Below, piece by piece: positions 21,538-30,140 of a stretch of DNA of 42,750 nucleotides (the first letter of the stretch is position 1; every line of letters starts with the position of its first letter). Origin of the DNA: a virus; the IMG/VR virus record IMGVR_UViG_3300027969_000174, positions 1 through 42,750 of that record. One strand, given 5' to 3'. The notes under the pieces were generated by a model. It was not told the DNA's origin. It worked only from the letters and a program-made list of their open reading frames with translations, and did no database searches. A program made the translations under genes and the position numbers.

Positions 21538-23841
21538 TTATTTCACACGCACAAGCTGAGGCTGCGGATTTTCTTCTACTGCACGGCGAAGCTCTGATTT
21601 TTTAAAGGTTTCATAAACATCAGGCGCAGCAAAGATATGCTTTTTACTTGGGTAATCGTGGGACGCTAAACGACCACAATCAATCCAACCCGCCTCTTTA
21701 AGAGCGTGTAGTAATGCAGCCTGTGGCACCTTAACACCAGACGGGGCCAACCCTGCTAAGCGATCACACAGGCTATGAAATGGCGAACCAATCACACCTT
21801 TGACAAACTCACCTTTGCGCTCACGCAACATATCAACCAAATAAGACTCAGCCATACTCATGCCATGCTCAATTAAATTCTGTTTAAACTCAGTCGTTGC
21901 GGGTGCTGCGCTAGGATTAAATTTAGATACATCTCTAGCCATAAGCCATTTTGCTATGCAGGCAAACCCTCCCGATCTATACCAATCCCAAATCTTTTTA
22001 GCTTGATCACTATTCATTCTTGGTGCGGTAGACCACACACAGAACCAACGGCGATCTTGTGACGCCAGGCTAATAGGCACAGGGTCATTACTAAACGCCA
22101 AAACGAACAGGCGATTAGCCATGTGATAGGGATGCAGGCCCTTGCGATTAATAGGCAACATCTCAGGAGGCGCAGCAATAATTGGCTTTAGCTGATTCGC
22201 TAATTGTCTACGCGTTGCAGCGTCAGGCTCTTTTAATTCGTTGATGATCAAAATCTCGGACTCTAACTGATAACCCCATTGGCTATTGACTGAATTGTTA
22301 TCCATGATGCCGCGATTCTTTAGATGGTCACCACAGACGGCCCAAATGAATGGCGCCCAAAATGTATCTTTACCGCTACCCTCATCGCCCGCGTGAAGGA
22401 TTGCATGATTTACTTTGATCTTAGGGTGCTGCACCTTAAACGCCATCACATCAAGAATATGATCTAGCTCGGCTTGTTCAGGCACTAGCTCTTGGCAATG
22501 ATTCATCCACAGAGAAATGTCGCCGTTGTTTGCACCGGATAGATCAGGTCTAGCGTCACGCCAGCGATTACCGAATAAATCACCATCACGCGTAACAATC
22601 ACATCTTCACCAGCAGCATAAGTCACACCAACAAGCGCCTTAGCACCATTGGCTTGTCTGTTCTCATCAAAGCAGATTGATGCCTCTACCTTACGGCCAG
22701 TATGAATACTCTTGCAGGGGATATGACGGAACAATGCGTTGAACGTCTGGCGACTAACTTCGCGTCTATCTTGCATATCAAAATAGGATTCATCATCTTG
22801 GATATAAGCAAAGCGGTTGTACCAATCGGCCTTCTCAATACGACCAAGCTCTTTACGCTCTACTTCAGCAATCAATTCGGCTGCCGTATCTCTATAAACT
22901 TCATTTGGTGTCAATTTTGACAGGGCCGTATTCATCTTCTCTGCTAGTAACTCATCACGCAAACCGTGATCAACTTCAGGGCCACCATTATCGGCTACCC
23001 AATCCAAAAACATTTGTGAACTAAAGTCCACGCAATGACCATGCAGACAGCAGAATGAACGATCAAGGGGCTTGTAGCGCCCTTCAATGTTGCCATCAGT
23101 ATGCTCCGCGTTATTAGGACAGACGATGCCCATCCAACCCTCACCATTAACGCCAGACATGATTAGTCCTTGATCGTTAAGCCATGTAACAACTGAATCT
23201 TTGCCAGTATCAGCTAATCTTATGGCAACATTTGTAGCCGTATCAGCAACATCTGGCACAACATCAAGTGCAATGCAAATATCTTCTAAATTGTATTCAA
23301 GTTCAGGATTAAATTGTATCAATGTTGATACAAAGTTATTGCGCCCTGGCTTAAGATTAATTGATCCTGGCAGACGGAAATTCCGAACGGCATTAGTTGC
23401 GCCTGGATCTGTATAGCCTGCCTTGGCAATCGCTTTGATTGCTGCAGTAAAGTCACCCTTGGTTGGTTGTTCTTTAAATGCATAACCCCATTGATATGAT
23501 CCTTCCGAAGTTTCCATAATCCATGTAGGTGCAAGAGGTGGTTCTTTGGACTTAGTGCCAATGTCATCTAACATCATTACAAGGACGTATTCGCAGTTGG
23601 CGGCAGACGCAGACATCTTGCCGTCGGCAAAGCGGTCAAGGATAAACGAGCCTGTATTGCCGTAGATTGCCCAATCTTTCTTGATCTTAGCAGTAGGCAA
23701 GAACGCAGGCCAAGTGCATTTAATTGTGCCATCAGCATGAGTTTGAAATTGCCCGTTGCCGTCTAATTGTGGCTTTTGTCTAACAATTAAAGCAGTTTCA
23801 CCTTCGGGTGCTAATCCTGTGATATATTCTAAAAAGTTCAT
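21538..23841 (-). CDS. primase-helicase (RepB/PrimPol-like primase plus SF3-type DUF5906 helicase)
   Basis: A 767-residue fusion. The N-terminal primase half has MLDDIGTKS (residues 90-98, acidic catalytic pair) and NFRLPGSINLK (154-164), as in RepB-type archaeo-eukaryotic primases. A Cys/His cluster (C241, H247, C264, C265, H267, H269, C270) looks like a zinc site. The helicase half has Walker A GDEGSGKDT (485-493), Walker B-like ILIINEL (530-536), sensor VLAFSND (580-586) and an arginine pair DRRWF (596-600), the DUF5906 / SF3 arrangement. It should unwind and prime the phage genome for the family A polymerase encoded upstream. AAAGGT lies eight bases before the ATG. Confidence 0.85.
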   Translation of the reverse strand: MNFLEYITGLAPEGETALIVRQKPQLDGNGQFQTHADGTIKCTWPAFLPTAKIKKDWAIYGNTGSFILDRFADGKMSASAANCEYVLVMMLDDIGTKSKEPPLAPTWIMETSEGSYQWGYAFKEQPTKGDFTAAIKAIAKAGYTDPGATNAVRNFRLPGSINLKPGRNNFVSTLIQFNPELEYNLEDICIALDVVPDVADTATNVAIRLADTGKDSVVTWLNDQGLIMSGVNGEGWMGIVCPNNAEHTDGNIEGRYKPLDRSFCCLHGHCVDFSSQMFLDWVADNGGPEVDHGLRDELLAEKMNTALSKLTPNEVYRDTAAELIAEVERKELGRIEKADWYNRFAYIQDDESYFDMQDRREVSRQTFNALFRHIPCKSIHTGRKVEASICFDENRQANGAKALVGVTYAAGEDVIVTRDGDLFGNRWRDARPDLSGANNGDISLWMNHCQELVPEQAELDHILDVMAFKVQHPKIKVNHAILHAGDEGSGKDTFWAPFIWAVCGDHLKNRGIMDNNSVNSQWGYQLESEILIINELKEPDAATRRQLANQLKPIIAAPPEMLPINRKGLHPYHMANRLFVLAFSNDPVPISLASQDRRWFCVWSTAPRMNSDQAKKIWDWYRSGGFACIAKWLMARDVSKFNPSAAPATTEFKQNLIEHGMSMAESYLVDMLRERKGEFVKGVIGSPFHSLCDRLAGLAPSGVKVPQAALLHALKEAGWIDCGRLASHDYPSKKHIFAAPDVYETFKKSELRRAVEENPQPQLVRVK

Positions 23842-23865
23842 TTGTAATACCTTTCGTGAGGTTTG

Positions 23866-23895
23866 CCCCCTAGCCTAAAAACTAGGGGGTTTTTC
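23866..23895 (+). terminator. hairpin with T-run pointing against the replication operon
   Basis: CCCCCTAG (23866-23873), an eight-base loop, CTAGGGGG (23882-23889), then TTTTTCTTTTT on the plus strand. It lies in the gap between polymerase and primase-helicase, which are both on the minus strand. Read on the plus strand it is a strong intrinsic terminator; on the minus strand it is only a hairpin in the primase leader. Confidence 0.7.
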
Positions 23896-23898
23896 TTT

Positions 23899-25869
23899 TT
23901 ATTTGCCGTAACGCTGCATGGAATGGATTTCAACACCTAGGGGTATTCCCTTAGCCCAATTGGGTGGCGTACACATAACTTCTTCCATTCGTTTCATCAT
24001 CATTTCGGGTTTATCTGTTTCTACAACAATTTCATCGTGGACGTGGAGAACAACATCATCCAACTGGCGTAAAGAATGACGCAATAGGTCATTAGCAACA
24101 GCTTGAGTAATATTTTCACACGCCAATCCTTTCCATAATCTAGCTCTAGGCCATTCTTTAGCATCCGCAGCAGGTTTCCATGCTGACTTAGCGTACGTTA
24201 TTCCGTCCGCTTCTAATCTTGCAAATGGATAACAAAGAACGCGCCCCGAAGGTAGAGCATACCAAAGATGTAAGCCATCGAACATATAGGTAACCCTACC
24301 TGCGCTAAATTCATGCTTAGGATTCCGTATAGCCCTGGTATACGCTTCTTCTAGGTTTTGCCAATAAGGAACTGCCCAAGGGTTAGCTAATCTCCACCCT
24401 GCTACCATGCGCTTGGCTTGTGGTTCGGGCAAGAGAATACCATACGCCCTACCCATCGCAGCAAACGCGCCTATGCCACCTGCAAATCCACAGGCTAACT
24501 CTTGGACTTTGCCAATCTGTCTTTGGTCGCTAGTGACTTCTTCAACGCTGACATGGAAAGTTGCACTAGCGTTTACTTTGTAAACATCCTCACCCCGTGC
24601 AAAGAGCGATAACTTCTTGATCCCTGCGTCGCAGTTTGACAACCAAGGGTTAACACGGGCTTCGATACCTGACCAATCTGCAACAACAAGTGATCTATTT
24701 GCGCCGGGGATAAGCGCTGGTCTAAGCATCCCTTTGAGGACGTCGGTAACTCGTCGTCCAAAGGCAGGGACAATTGAGTGGCCTCTAACCATAGCTTGTC
24801 TAACGGCATCAGGATCCTGAGCGCACTTGCGGGTAAAGTTGTGGACTTGGGCGCCGTAGGACGAAGCGCGGCCCGTAGCGCTTCCACCTGCAAAAACAAA
24901 TGCCCCACGAACTCGGTGATCTTCTTCATCTGCTAAATCCTTTAATCGGTTAAATTTCGCAACACTAGACGCCCATAGGTCGTCCGCACATTGGATAACA
25001 TCTGCAACTTCCGTCGGTATTTGGTCGGGGTTTTCTTCAGCAAGAATAAGTAGGTTAGCTCGAACTGACTTGTCGATCGAATATTTCTTGTCGCCATCTT
25101 TATAGTTTTCCATGAGTTTTTTGGCATCGTCGCCAACACGGGCAAGTACCCATTCTTTCATGCGAGGTGAGCGCACCGATGATATTTCGCCTTGGGTTAT
25201 CTCAGATACTAGGTTCTCGATCTCTGCAAGCTCGTGGCTCGCATAACGAATCGCCGATTCAGCTAATGGCTTATCTAGTAACACGCCGCGATCATTGATG
25301 CGCTCATTAACATGATAGTCCATAAGCTCATCTGCTGATAGTTGACGCATGGCTTGTGATATAGCCCGCATGGTTCTGACATCTTGTAAGGCGTAATTAC
25401 CCATTTCTGCCAGCAAGGTGGGGTCTGTATTAAATGTACCATCTGCCTTGGGAATACACAACAAACGTATTAATTGATTGCCCCGGTGGTCTTTACGCAT
25501 ACTGCTACTAGCAAAGCGTCCAACGTCCTCAAGTGAGCCTGGAGCGCAGTTAGCCCGTGCTTGTGCAGCCGTGCAATACCATTGCGTTAGTAGGGGTGTA
25601 GGTACTTTGTAATCTTGGCATAGAACAAACTCAGTAATGAGGCGATCAAAGCCTGCGTTGTGCGCTCTGATCTGACCATCGTTAAAGAAATGTTGTCCTA
25701 CACGTTTAGGGAAAGGTTGGTCAGGCGTCCATAAAGCTACTTCTTCATCGTCAAAGGCATACGCCATGCAAATGATTTCGGTGCTTGGATCCTGAGCGTA
25801 GTTATAAGAGCCACGGGTGCGTAGATCGCATCGTGAGCGTGTTTCGTAATCAAGCCAAAGTATTGTCAT
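23899..25869 (-). CDS. family A DNA polymerase with 3'-5' exonuclease
   Basis: A 656-residue protein. Exonuclease motifs: LDYET (residues 6-10; D7, E9), RAHNAGFD (68-75) and YALQDVRT (159-166, D163). Polymerase motifs: A at VVADWSGIEARV (395-406, D398), B at QRQIGKVQELACGFAGG (449-465), and C at VLHVHDEIVVE (607-617, D612). There is no 5'-3' nuclease domain, as usual for phage replicative enzymes. It is the phage replicase, acting with the primase-helicase. The next ATG context is poor: the closest purine-rich stretch is about 16 bases upstream and lies in a possible structured leader (25870-25949). Confidence 0.92.
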   Translation of the reverse strand: MTILWLDYETRSRCDLRTRGSYNYAQDPSTEIICMAYAFDDEEVALWTPDQPFPKRVGQHFFNDGQIRAHNAGFDRLITEFVLCQDYKVPTPLLTQWYCTAAQARANCAPGSLEDVGRFASSSMRKDHRGNQLIRLLCIPKADGTFNTDPTLLAEMGNYALQDVRTMRAISQAMRQLSADELMDYHVNERINDRGVLLDKPLAESAIRYASHELAEIENLVSEITQGEISSVRSPRMKEWVLARVGDDAKKLMENYKDGDKKYSIDKSVRANLLILAEENPDQIPTEVADVIQCADDLWASSVAKFNRLKDLADEEDHRVRGAFVFAGGSATGRASSYGAQVHNFTRKCAQDPDAVRQAMVRGHSIVPAFGRRVTDVLKGMLRPALIPGANRSLVVADWSGIEARVNPWLSNCDAGIKKLSLFARGEDVYKVNASATFHVSVEEVTSDQRQIGKVQELACGFAGGIGAFAAMGRAYGILLPEPQAKRMVAGWRLANPWAVPYWQNLEEAYTRAIRNPKHEFSAGRVTYMFDGLHLWYALPSGRVLCYPFARLEADGITYAKSAWKPAADAKEWPRARLWKGLACENITQAVANDLLRHSLRQLDDVVLHVHDEIVVETDKPEMMMKRMEEVMCTPPNWAKGIPLGVEIHSMQRYGK

Positions 25870-25949
25870 GGTAGGGTGGGGCGGTATCCTTCTTAGTTCT
25901 GAAATCTCTGCGAGCCATAGAACTGAATAATGTCAACCGCCCCTATTAA
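25870..25949 (-). promoter_or_regulatory. possible structured leader of the polymerase gene
   Basis: In the 80-base gap, GGGGCGGT and ACCGCCCC (25936-25943 and 25878-25885) can pair as an outer stem on the minus-strand RNA. Inside it AGTTCT and AGAACT can pair as an inner stem. The only purine-rich ribosome-like segment, GAAGGAT, lies between the two 3' arms. It may be a translational control element, or a chance pairing. Confidence 0.4.
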
Positions 25950-26603
25950 TTACCCGCGACGACGACGTGCTGGCGCAGCCGTTTCAGCTTCTACAGGCGC
26001 TTCAATTGCAGGCGCTTCTTCTGCTGGGGCTTCGCCATCCATACCAACCCATTCCAATACTTTGAAAACAGGGGTAAAGATACGACCATACGACTTGTGG
26101 GTGTAATGCTCTTTGCCAAGCTCAACAACTGGTACTGGCTTGTCTTGATCTTTTTCTACTTGCGTAGCGATTGCAACTGCTAAGGCTTGAACGCCTTTTT
26201 TACCGCCAACTGACGTTGTGGTGTAGCGTACTTCCATATCCTTATCAGCGCCATCAAGACACTTCATAGAAAAGCCTACTTGAGTTTCCCAACCTTTTTT
26301 AGCACCGGGAGGCGCTGCATCTAGTTCAGGCAATGGTTGGCTAACGCTTCCCATCTTCTCAGCCAACACTTCACCATCGCCCCAAGCAATATAACCGTGA
26401 ACGAATGAGAAAGGATTAACTGCCCAAGTAGAGTCATCTTCGATCTCGGTCTGATCTGCACCGAAAACCCAATGACCTGTTTTGTCCATCTTGATGATAA
26501 CGGTACCTGCACCGCCAACATCAGTTTCGATAGTACGCAACGCTGTTGCTAATGACTTTACTGAAGGTAAGTTTGCACCGGAAAATGTTGTGATATTCGA
26601 CAT
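25950..26603 (-). CDS. putative ssDNA-binding / replication accessory protein
   Basis: A 217-residue protein starting MSNITTFSGANLPSVKSLAT. It has GTVIIKMDKTGHWVFGADQT, FSFVHGYIAWGDGEVLAEKM, GWETQVGFSMKCLDG and a GKEHYTHKSYGRIFTPVF segment. The last 30 residues are Glu/Ala/Pro-rich and end in RRRRG. This sequence family is widespread in phages of Proteobacteria, always beside the DUF2800 nuclease and DNA polymerase. A beta-rich core with a flexible acidic tail suits a single-strand DNA-binding protein, but I infer this from context and tail, not from a recognised OB motif. Confidence 0.6.
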   Translation of the reverse strand: MSNITTFSGANLPSVKSLATALRTIETDVGGAGTVIIKMDKTGHWVFGADQTEIEDDSTWAVNPFSFVHGYIAWGDGEVLAEKMGSVSQPLPELDAAPPGAKKGWETQVGFSMKCLDGADKDMEVRYTTTSVGGKKGVQALAVAIATQVEKDQDKPVPVVELGKEHYTHKSYGRIFTPVFKVLEWVGMDGEAPAEEAPAIEAPVEAETAAPARRRRG

Positions 26604-26614
26604 AATTTGATTCC

Positions 26615-27754
26615 TTATTGAAGTTTAGAAAGGGCTGCGGTCAATTGCTGCCCGATTTGTAAAACCGCTGGTCTTGGATCAGAATCCTCAACCATCGTAC
26701 TGCCACTACTTACTGCTACTACTTGATTGGCAGGCAATTGCTTGCCGTGCTTTTTCAATACTTTTTCTGCTTGAGCAGGAGATATTACTTTACTTACAAG
26801 CAATTCATCTTCGGGTAAACCCTCGTTCATCATAGCTACCAAAGCTTGATCTTCGTCAACCCATTGGCGTGTAGCACGTTTAGCTACTAACTTGTAGCCA
26901 GGAATAGGCTTACCTACTTCTAAGACTTGATGCGCTAAAGCGCGTAAGTCTGTGATCCATTGTTCTAGGGTATCAGCTTTCTTAAGATAGTCAGCAATTT
27001 GCGCTACATTAAGAATGTCAATCTGGGCGTGTAGGGTACGTTCTACTGCGCCTGTCATCATAGGACAAGTAGGCTTGGCAGCGCACCAACGGCAATGATC
27101 ACCTACTTTAAGGGGTGCGTCAGGCATAGAACTAATCTTGACTGCGGTTGCTAACTCTTGTTCAAACGCTTTGATACGTTTAGCTGTTGTAACCCAACGC
27201 TTTACACTTGGTGGTTGGACAATGATGCACTCAATTTCGTCACAATCATCAAATACCCATTGGACTTCAGGGGTTCGCATAGCTGCGGCTGCGTAAAACA
27301 TAAGTTGATCGTTTTCTTCGGCGTCAACTGCAACTCCTGAACCAAACTTCCAGTCAAGGATGAAAGCTCGTCTACCAATACGGCCAAGCAGATCGGTGCT
27401 ACCAAACACATCAGGAAGAAAATCACCGAAGCCAACACGGGTTTCTGTTGCATATTCCATTTCCTTATTAGGGTCAATTTCATCTAAAGCGCGTAAGGCG
27501 GGATAAACCTTCTCATTGATAAGTTCATCGGTTAATTTAACATCGCCATACTTCATGCCAATACAGGACTCAGGCGTATGACCTGTTGAAAGAATAATGT
27601 CCATGACGTTATGAAGTAGGGTGCCTTCGTCAGCGTATTTGCTAGATGGCTTTGCTGGCATCTTGGCGCATAGGGCTACTGAACCAGGACAAGCAATAAC
27701 CCGTTTGGCTGTAGAGCCACCAACAACACGGGAATGTAAGACAGGTGCGTTCAT
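26615..27754 (-). CDS. DUF2800 PD-(D/E)XK nuclease with Fe-S-type cysteines
   Basis: A 379-residue protein. GTLLH (residues 44-48) supplies the early His, GSTDLLG (118-124) D121, and FILDWKFGSG (131-140) the D134/K136 catalytic core of Cas4/RecB-type nucleases. Cysteines C22 and C221-x2-C224-x5-C230 match the 4Fe-4S cluster of AddB/Cas4 proteins. DUF2800 proteins accompany phage replication genes and probably process DNA ends during recombination or replication. It is the first gene of the minus-strand replication operon and has an AACTAAAGTAAAGG leader like those of the early genes. A C-terminal 100 residues carry no recognised motif. Confidence 0.82.
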   Translation of the reverse strand: MNAPVLHSRVVGGSTAKRVIACPGSVALCAKMPAKPSSKYADEGTLLHNVMDIILSTGHTPESCIGMKYGDVKLTDELINEKVYPALRALDEIDPNKEMEYATETRVGFGDFLPDVFGSTDLLGRIGRRAFILDWKFGSGVAVDAEENDQLMFYAAAAMRTPEVQWVFDDCDEIECIIVQPPSVKRWVTTAKRIKAFEQELATAVKISSMPDAPLKVGDHCRWCAAKPTCPMMTGAVERTLHAQIDILNVAQIADYLKKADTLEQWITDLRALAHQVLEVGKPIPGYKLVAKRATRQWVDEDQALVAMMNEGLPEDELLVSKVISPAQAEKVLKKHGKQLPANQVVAVSSGSTMVEDSDPRPAVLQIGQQLTAALSKLQ

Positions 27755-27827
27755 TTTGTTTCCTTTACTTTAGTTAAGTGAGATTAAACTTTACCACAGA
27801 ATTTATTTGTGTGCTAAACTTTTTTAC
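27755..27827. promoter_or_regulatory. divergent start region with leader repeat, copy 4 (minus strand)
   Basis: This 73-base gap separates the replication operon (minus) and the VRR-NUC gene (plus). The minus strand carries AACTAAAGTAAAGG immediately before the ATG at 27754. On the plus side TAAACT (27815-27820) lies eight bases before the ATG at 27828, and no ribosome site is visible there, so the plus message could be leaderless. Promoter boxes on both strands are weak. Confidence 0.45.
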
Positions 27828-28124
27828 ATGGAAAAGAAAACTAAACCTGAAAGAGAAGCAGAGATTGAGAAATACTTTGTTTGGGCGGTTGCCTCAATTG
27901 GTGGCAAGACTTATAAGTTCAAGTCTGTTACTCAGCGCGGCGTGGCTGATCGTATAGCTTGTTTGCCCAATGGACAGACTTGGTTTGTTGAGATCAAGCG
28001 CCCTAAAGGCGGTTACCTATCGCCTATGCAAGATGTATTTGCGGAAGAAATGAAGTTGTTGCGCCAAAACTACGCTTGTTTATGGACAAAAGAAGATGTT
28101 ATGGAATGGTTAAGTAAATTATGA
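27828..28124 (+). CDS. VRR-NUC domain nuclease
   Basis: Starting at the ATG at 27828 gives 98 residues, MEKKTKPEREAEIEKYFVWA onward; an upstream TTG at 27807 is possible but has no support. The VRR-NUC core is visible: an early E (residues 10-14), QRGVADRIA (37-44, D41), TWFVEIKRP (51-59; E55, K57) and SPMQ (65-68). Phage-type stand-alone VRR-NUC proteins are PD-(D/E)XK nucleases that cut branched DNA. It overlaps the following SNF2-type helicase gene as ATGA, a standard phage pairing. Confidence 0.88.
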   Translation: MEKKTKPEREAEIEKYFVWAVASIGGKTYKFKSVTQRGVADRIACLPNGQTWFVEIKRPKGGYLSPMQDVFAEEMKLLRQNYACLWTKEDVMEWLSKL

Positions 28125-29455
28125 AGCTAAGAGATTACCAAGAAAAAGCAGCCGACTTCTTGTACGAGAACGACCGCGCCATGATCCTTGCTCCAGTTGG
28201 CGCAGGAAAGACAGCGTTAACGTTAACTGCCATGCAATCTATGACTGTTAACAAATATGTTAAGCGTTGGTTAGTTCTTGCCCCTAAGCGTGTTTGTACT
28301 GACGTGTGGCCTGTAGAACAACTTAAATGGGCTACAGGGTTAACCCTAAGTATTGCAGTAGGTACACCTGCCGAGCGTCTTAAAGCGCTGCGTAGTAAAG
28401 CTAATGTTGTGGTCGTCAACTATGACAACATCCAATGGTTATCTGAGCAATTTTTAGACTTTGATGGAATTGTGTTTGATGAACTAACCAAGCTTAAGAA
28501 CCCATCAGGCAAGCGCTTTAAATCATTGGCTAAGGTAGTTGATAACATTAAGACCCGTTGGGGTTTAACTGGTAGCTTTACTAGCAATGGTTTAGAAGAT
28601 GTCTTTGGTCAATGCAAGATAATTGATCAAAATCTATTAGGACGTGCCAAAGGCGCATTTATGCAACAGTATTTTGTTTTAGTTAATAAAGACTTTGGCG
28701 AATGGGAACCACGCGTAGGCTCATTAGCTCAGGTCATGGCTCGGATTAAGCCTGCAACATTTTTGTTAGACGCTGGCGAATACGCTGACAAGTTGCCGCC
28801 ATGCCATGTGGTTGAAATGAAATGTGATTTAGTTGACCGCGCCCCATACGAGAAAATGAAGAAGGATTTTGTTATTGAGTTTAAAGACGTGCAAATTACC
28901 GCCGTCAACGCAGGTGTAGTTACAGGCAAATTGCAACAGATGGCAGGCGGTTGGGTCTATGAAACAGTTACAACAGCCTCAGACACACCTGGTCGCATGA
29001 ATGTGAGCAAGACGCCTATATGGTTTAGTCATCACAAATTTGATATGTTGGATGAATTAATTGAGGAAAACCAACACGCCAATACCATCATTGTTTACAA
29101 CTACATTGAAGAATTGGCTGAACTTAAGCGTCGGTATCCTAACGCACAAACAATCAATGACCCCAAGGCTATTGAGCGTTGGAATGATGGCAAGACTGAG
29201 TTGCTATTGATTCATCCTAAGTCAGCCGGGCATGGTCTTAATCTTCAGCATGGCGGTAGCAAGATGGTTTTTGTATCTTTGCCTTGGAGCCTTGAGTTGT
29301 ACGAGCAGACAGTAGGCCGCCTGCACCGCAGCGGTCAGAAGCATGATGTATGGGTTTACCTTTTGCTTACCAATAAAACTATTGACGAGCGTATTTGGGC
29401 TGCATTAAATGATAAACGCGCAATATCTGACATTGCATTGGAGGAATTGAAATGA
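28121..29455 (+). CDS. SNF2-type (SF2) DNA helicase/ATPase
   Basis: A 444-residue protein with ordered SF2 motifs: LRDYQ (Q motif, residues 3-7), Walker A APVGAGKTAL (24-33), motif Ia LVLAPKRV (51-58), motif II FDELTKLKN (119-127), GLTGSF (148-153), motif V PKSAGHGLNLQHG (366-378) and motif VI EQTVGRLHRSGQ (395-406). GRLHRSGQ is typical of SNF2-like enzymes. It probably translocates on DNA together with the VRR-NUC nuclease, in recombination or repair of phage DNA. The next gene overlaps its stop (ATGA). Confidence 0.88.
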   Translation: MKLRDYQEKAADFLYENDRAMILAPVGAGKTALTLTAMQSMTVNKYVKRWLVLAPKRVCTDVWPVEQLKWATGLTLSIAVGTPAERLKALRSKANVVVVNYDNIQWLSEQFLDFDGIVFDELTKLKNPSGKRFKSLAKVVDNIKTRWGLTGSFTSNGLEDVFGQCKIIDQNLLGRAKGAFMQQYFVLVNKDFGEWEPRVGSLAQVMARIKPATFLLDAGEYADKLPPCHVVEMKCDLVDRAPYEKMKKDFVIEFKDVQITAVNAGVVTGKLQQMAGGWVYETVTTASDTPGRMNVSKTPIWFSHHKFDMLDELIEENQHANTIIVYNYIEELAELKRRYPNAQTINDPKAIERWNDGKTELLLIHPKSAGHGLNLQHGGSKMVFVSLPWSLELYEQTVGRLHRSGQKHDVWVYLLLTNKTIDERIWAALNDKRAISDIALEELK

Positions 29456-29655
29456 GAGATGAATGGAACGCTGGCTACGAAAAAGGTCGGGATGACTACT
29501 GTTGCAACGGCGATTGCAACCAGGGTAGGACTTGCCCGTTACGCACAAAGACACTAACAGATGAGGAAATAGGCGAACTGATTGGTCAATACAGCCATTA
29601 CGAAAATTGGGAAGGTTTTGCTAGAGCAATATTAAGAAAGGCGCAAGAGAAATGA
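29452..29655 (+). CDS. small Cys-containing phage protein
   Basis: A 67-residue protein starting MRDEWNAGYEKGRDDYCCNG. It has DCNQGRTCPLR, so five Cys close together (CCNGDCNQGRTC), which could bind a metal, followed by an acidic helical half. GYEKGRDD...CxQGRxCP proteins are common in the small-gene arrays of phages. The function is unknown. Its start overlaps the helicase stop and its stop overlaps the next start. Confidence 0.68.
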   Translation: MRDEWNAGYEKGRDDYCCNGDCNQGRTCPLRTKTLTDEEIGELIGQYSHYENWEGFARAILRKAQEK

Positions 29656-29846
29656 GTGCAAATGAACTAGCTGGTTTGATGGAACTAGCACCTACTTATA
29701 TTCAGTATCGTAAAGAAGCAGCCGCCATGCTACGCAAACAAGCAGAAGAAATAGAGTATTGGAAATCTGCTTTTGAACGGGCTATGACTTTGAACGACCA
29801 AGTTAAATATTTAGAAGCGCAGGTGTACGGGGGAACAACAAAATGA
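29652..29846 (+). CDS. small coiled-coil phage protein
   Basis: A 64-residue protein starting MSANELAGLMELAPTYIQYR followed by KEAAAMLRKQAEEIEYWKSA, a heptad-like charged helix. It ends VYGGTTK. The sequence suggests a coiled-coil oligomer. The function is unknown. It is coupled at both ends by ATGA overlaps. Confidence 0.66.
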   Translation: MSANELAGLMELAPTYIQYRKEAAAMLRKQAEEIEYWKSAFERAMTLNDQVKYLEAQVYGGTTK

Positions 29847-30016
29847 AATTAATTGAAGAAGCATTAAAACTAGCTAACGATATTGACGAATACGCACCAA
29901 ATACTAATATTGCCACCATTATTCGAGAACTTGTACAAGTTATCGTACAACAAGAGAAAGTTATAAATGAAACGATTACAGCTTCTAAAAGCAAAACTAA
30001 AAGCAGCAAAAGCTGA
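29843..30016 (+). CDS. 57-residue helical phage protein
   Basis: ATG at 29843 overlaps the previous TGA. The product starts MKLIEEALKLANDIDEYAPN, continues as a helix with REL-VQVIVQQEKV, and ends in a Ser/Lys-rich tail. MKLIEEALxLA proteins are frequent in phage small-gene arrays. The last 50 bases are also covered by the next frame (29967-30140), so one of the two may be shorter in reality. The function is unknown. Confidence 0.6.
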   Translation: MKLIEEALKLANDIDEYAPNTNIATIIRELVQVIVQQEKVINETITASKSKTKSSKS

Positions 30017-30140
30017 AAGCATTATCCGGCATAGGACTTACAACGCCGCAGAACGTGCGGTTATTAAGTTAGGGAAAACCATTACTGAATTAGAAAGGAG
30101 AATTGACCATGAGCAAACTAAGTTGGCGTCAACTAAATGA
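29967..30140 (+). CDS. 57-residue basic protein, overlapping frame
   Basis: ATG at 29967 with GAGAAAG upstream. The product starts MKRLQLLKAKLKAAKAESII, contains RHRTYNAAERAVIKLGKTIT and ends ELERRIDHEQTKLASTK. It is a basic coiled-coil-like helix. It overlaps the previous gene by 50 bases and the next by 32, which is long for this phage. It covers an otherwise empty 92-base gap, which favours it. Confidence 0.5.
   Translation: MKRLQLLKAKLKAAKAESIIRHRTYNAAERAVIKLGKTITELERRIDHEQTKLASTK

Noticed and set aside
25870-25949. TTGACA near 25935 as a polymerase promoter
   Set aside because: No acceptable -10 box at 16-18 bases.
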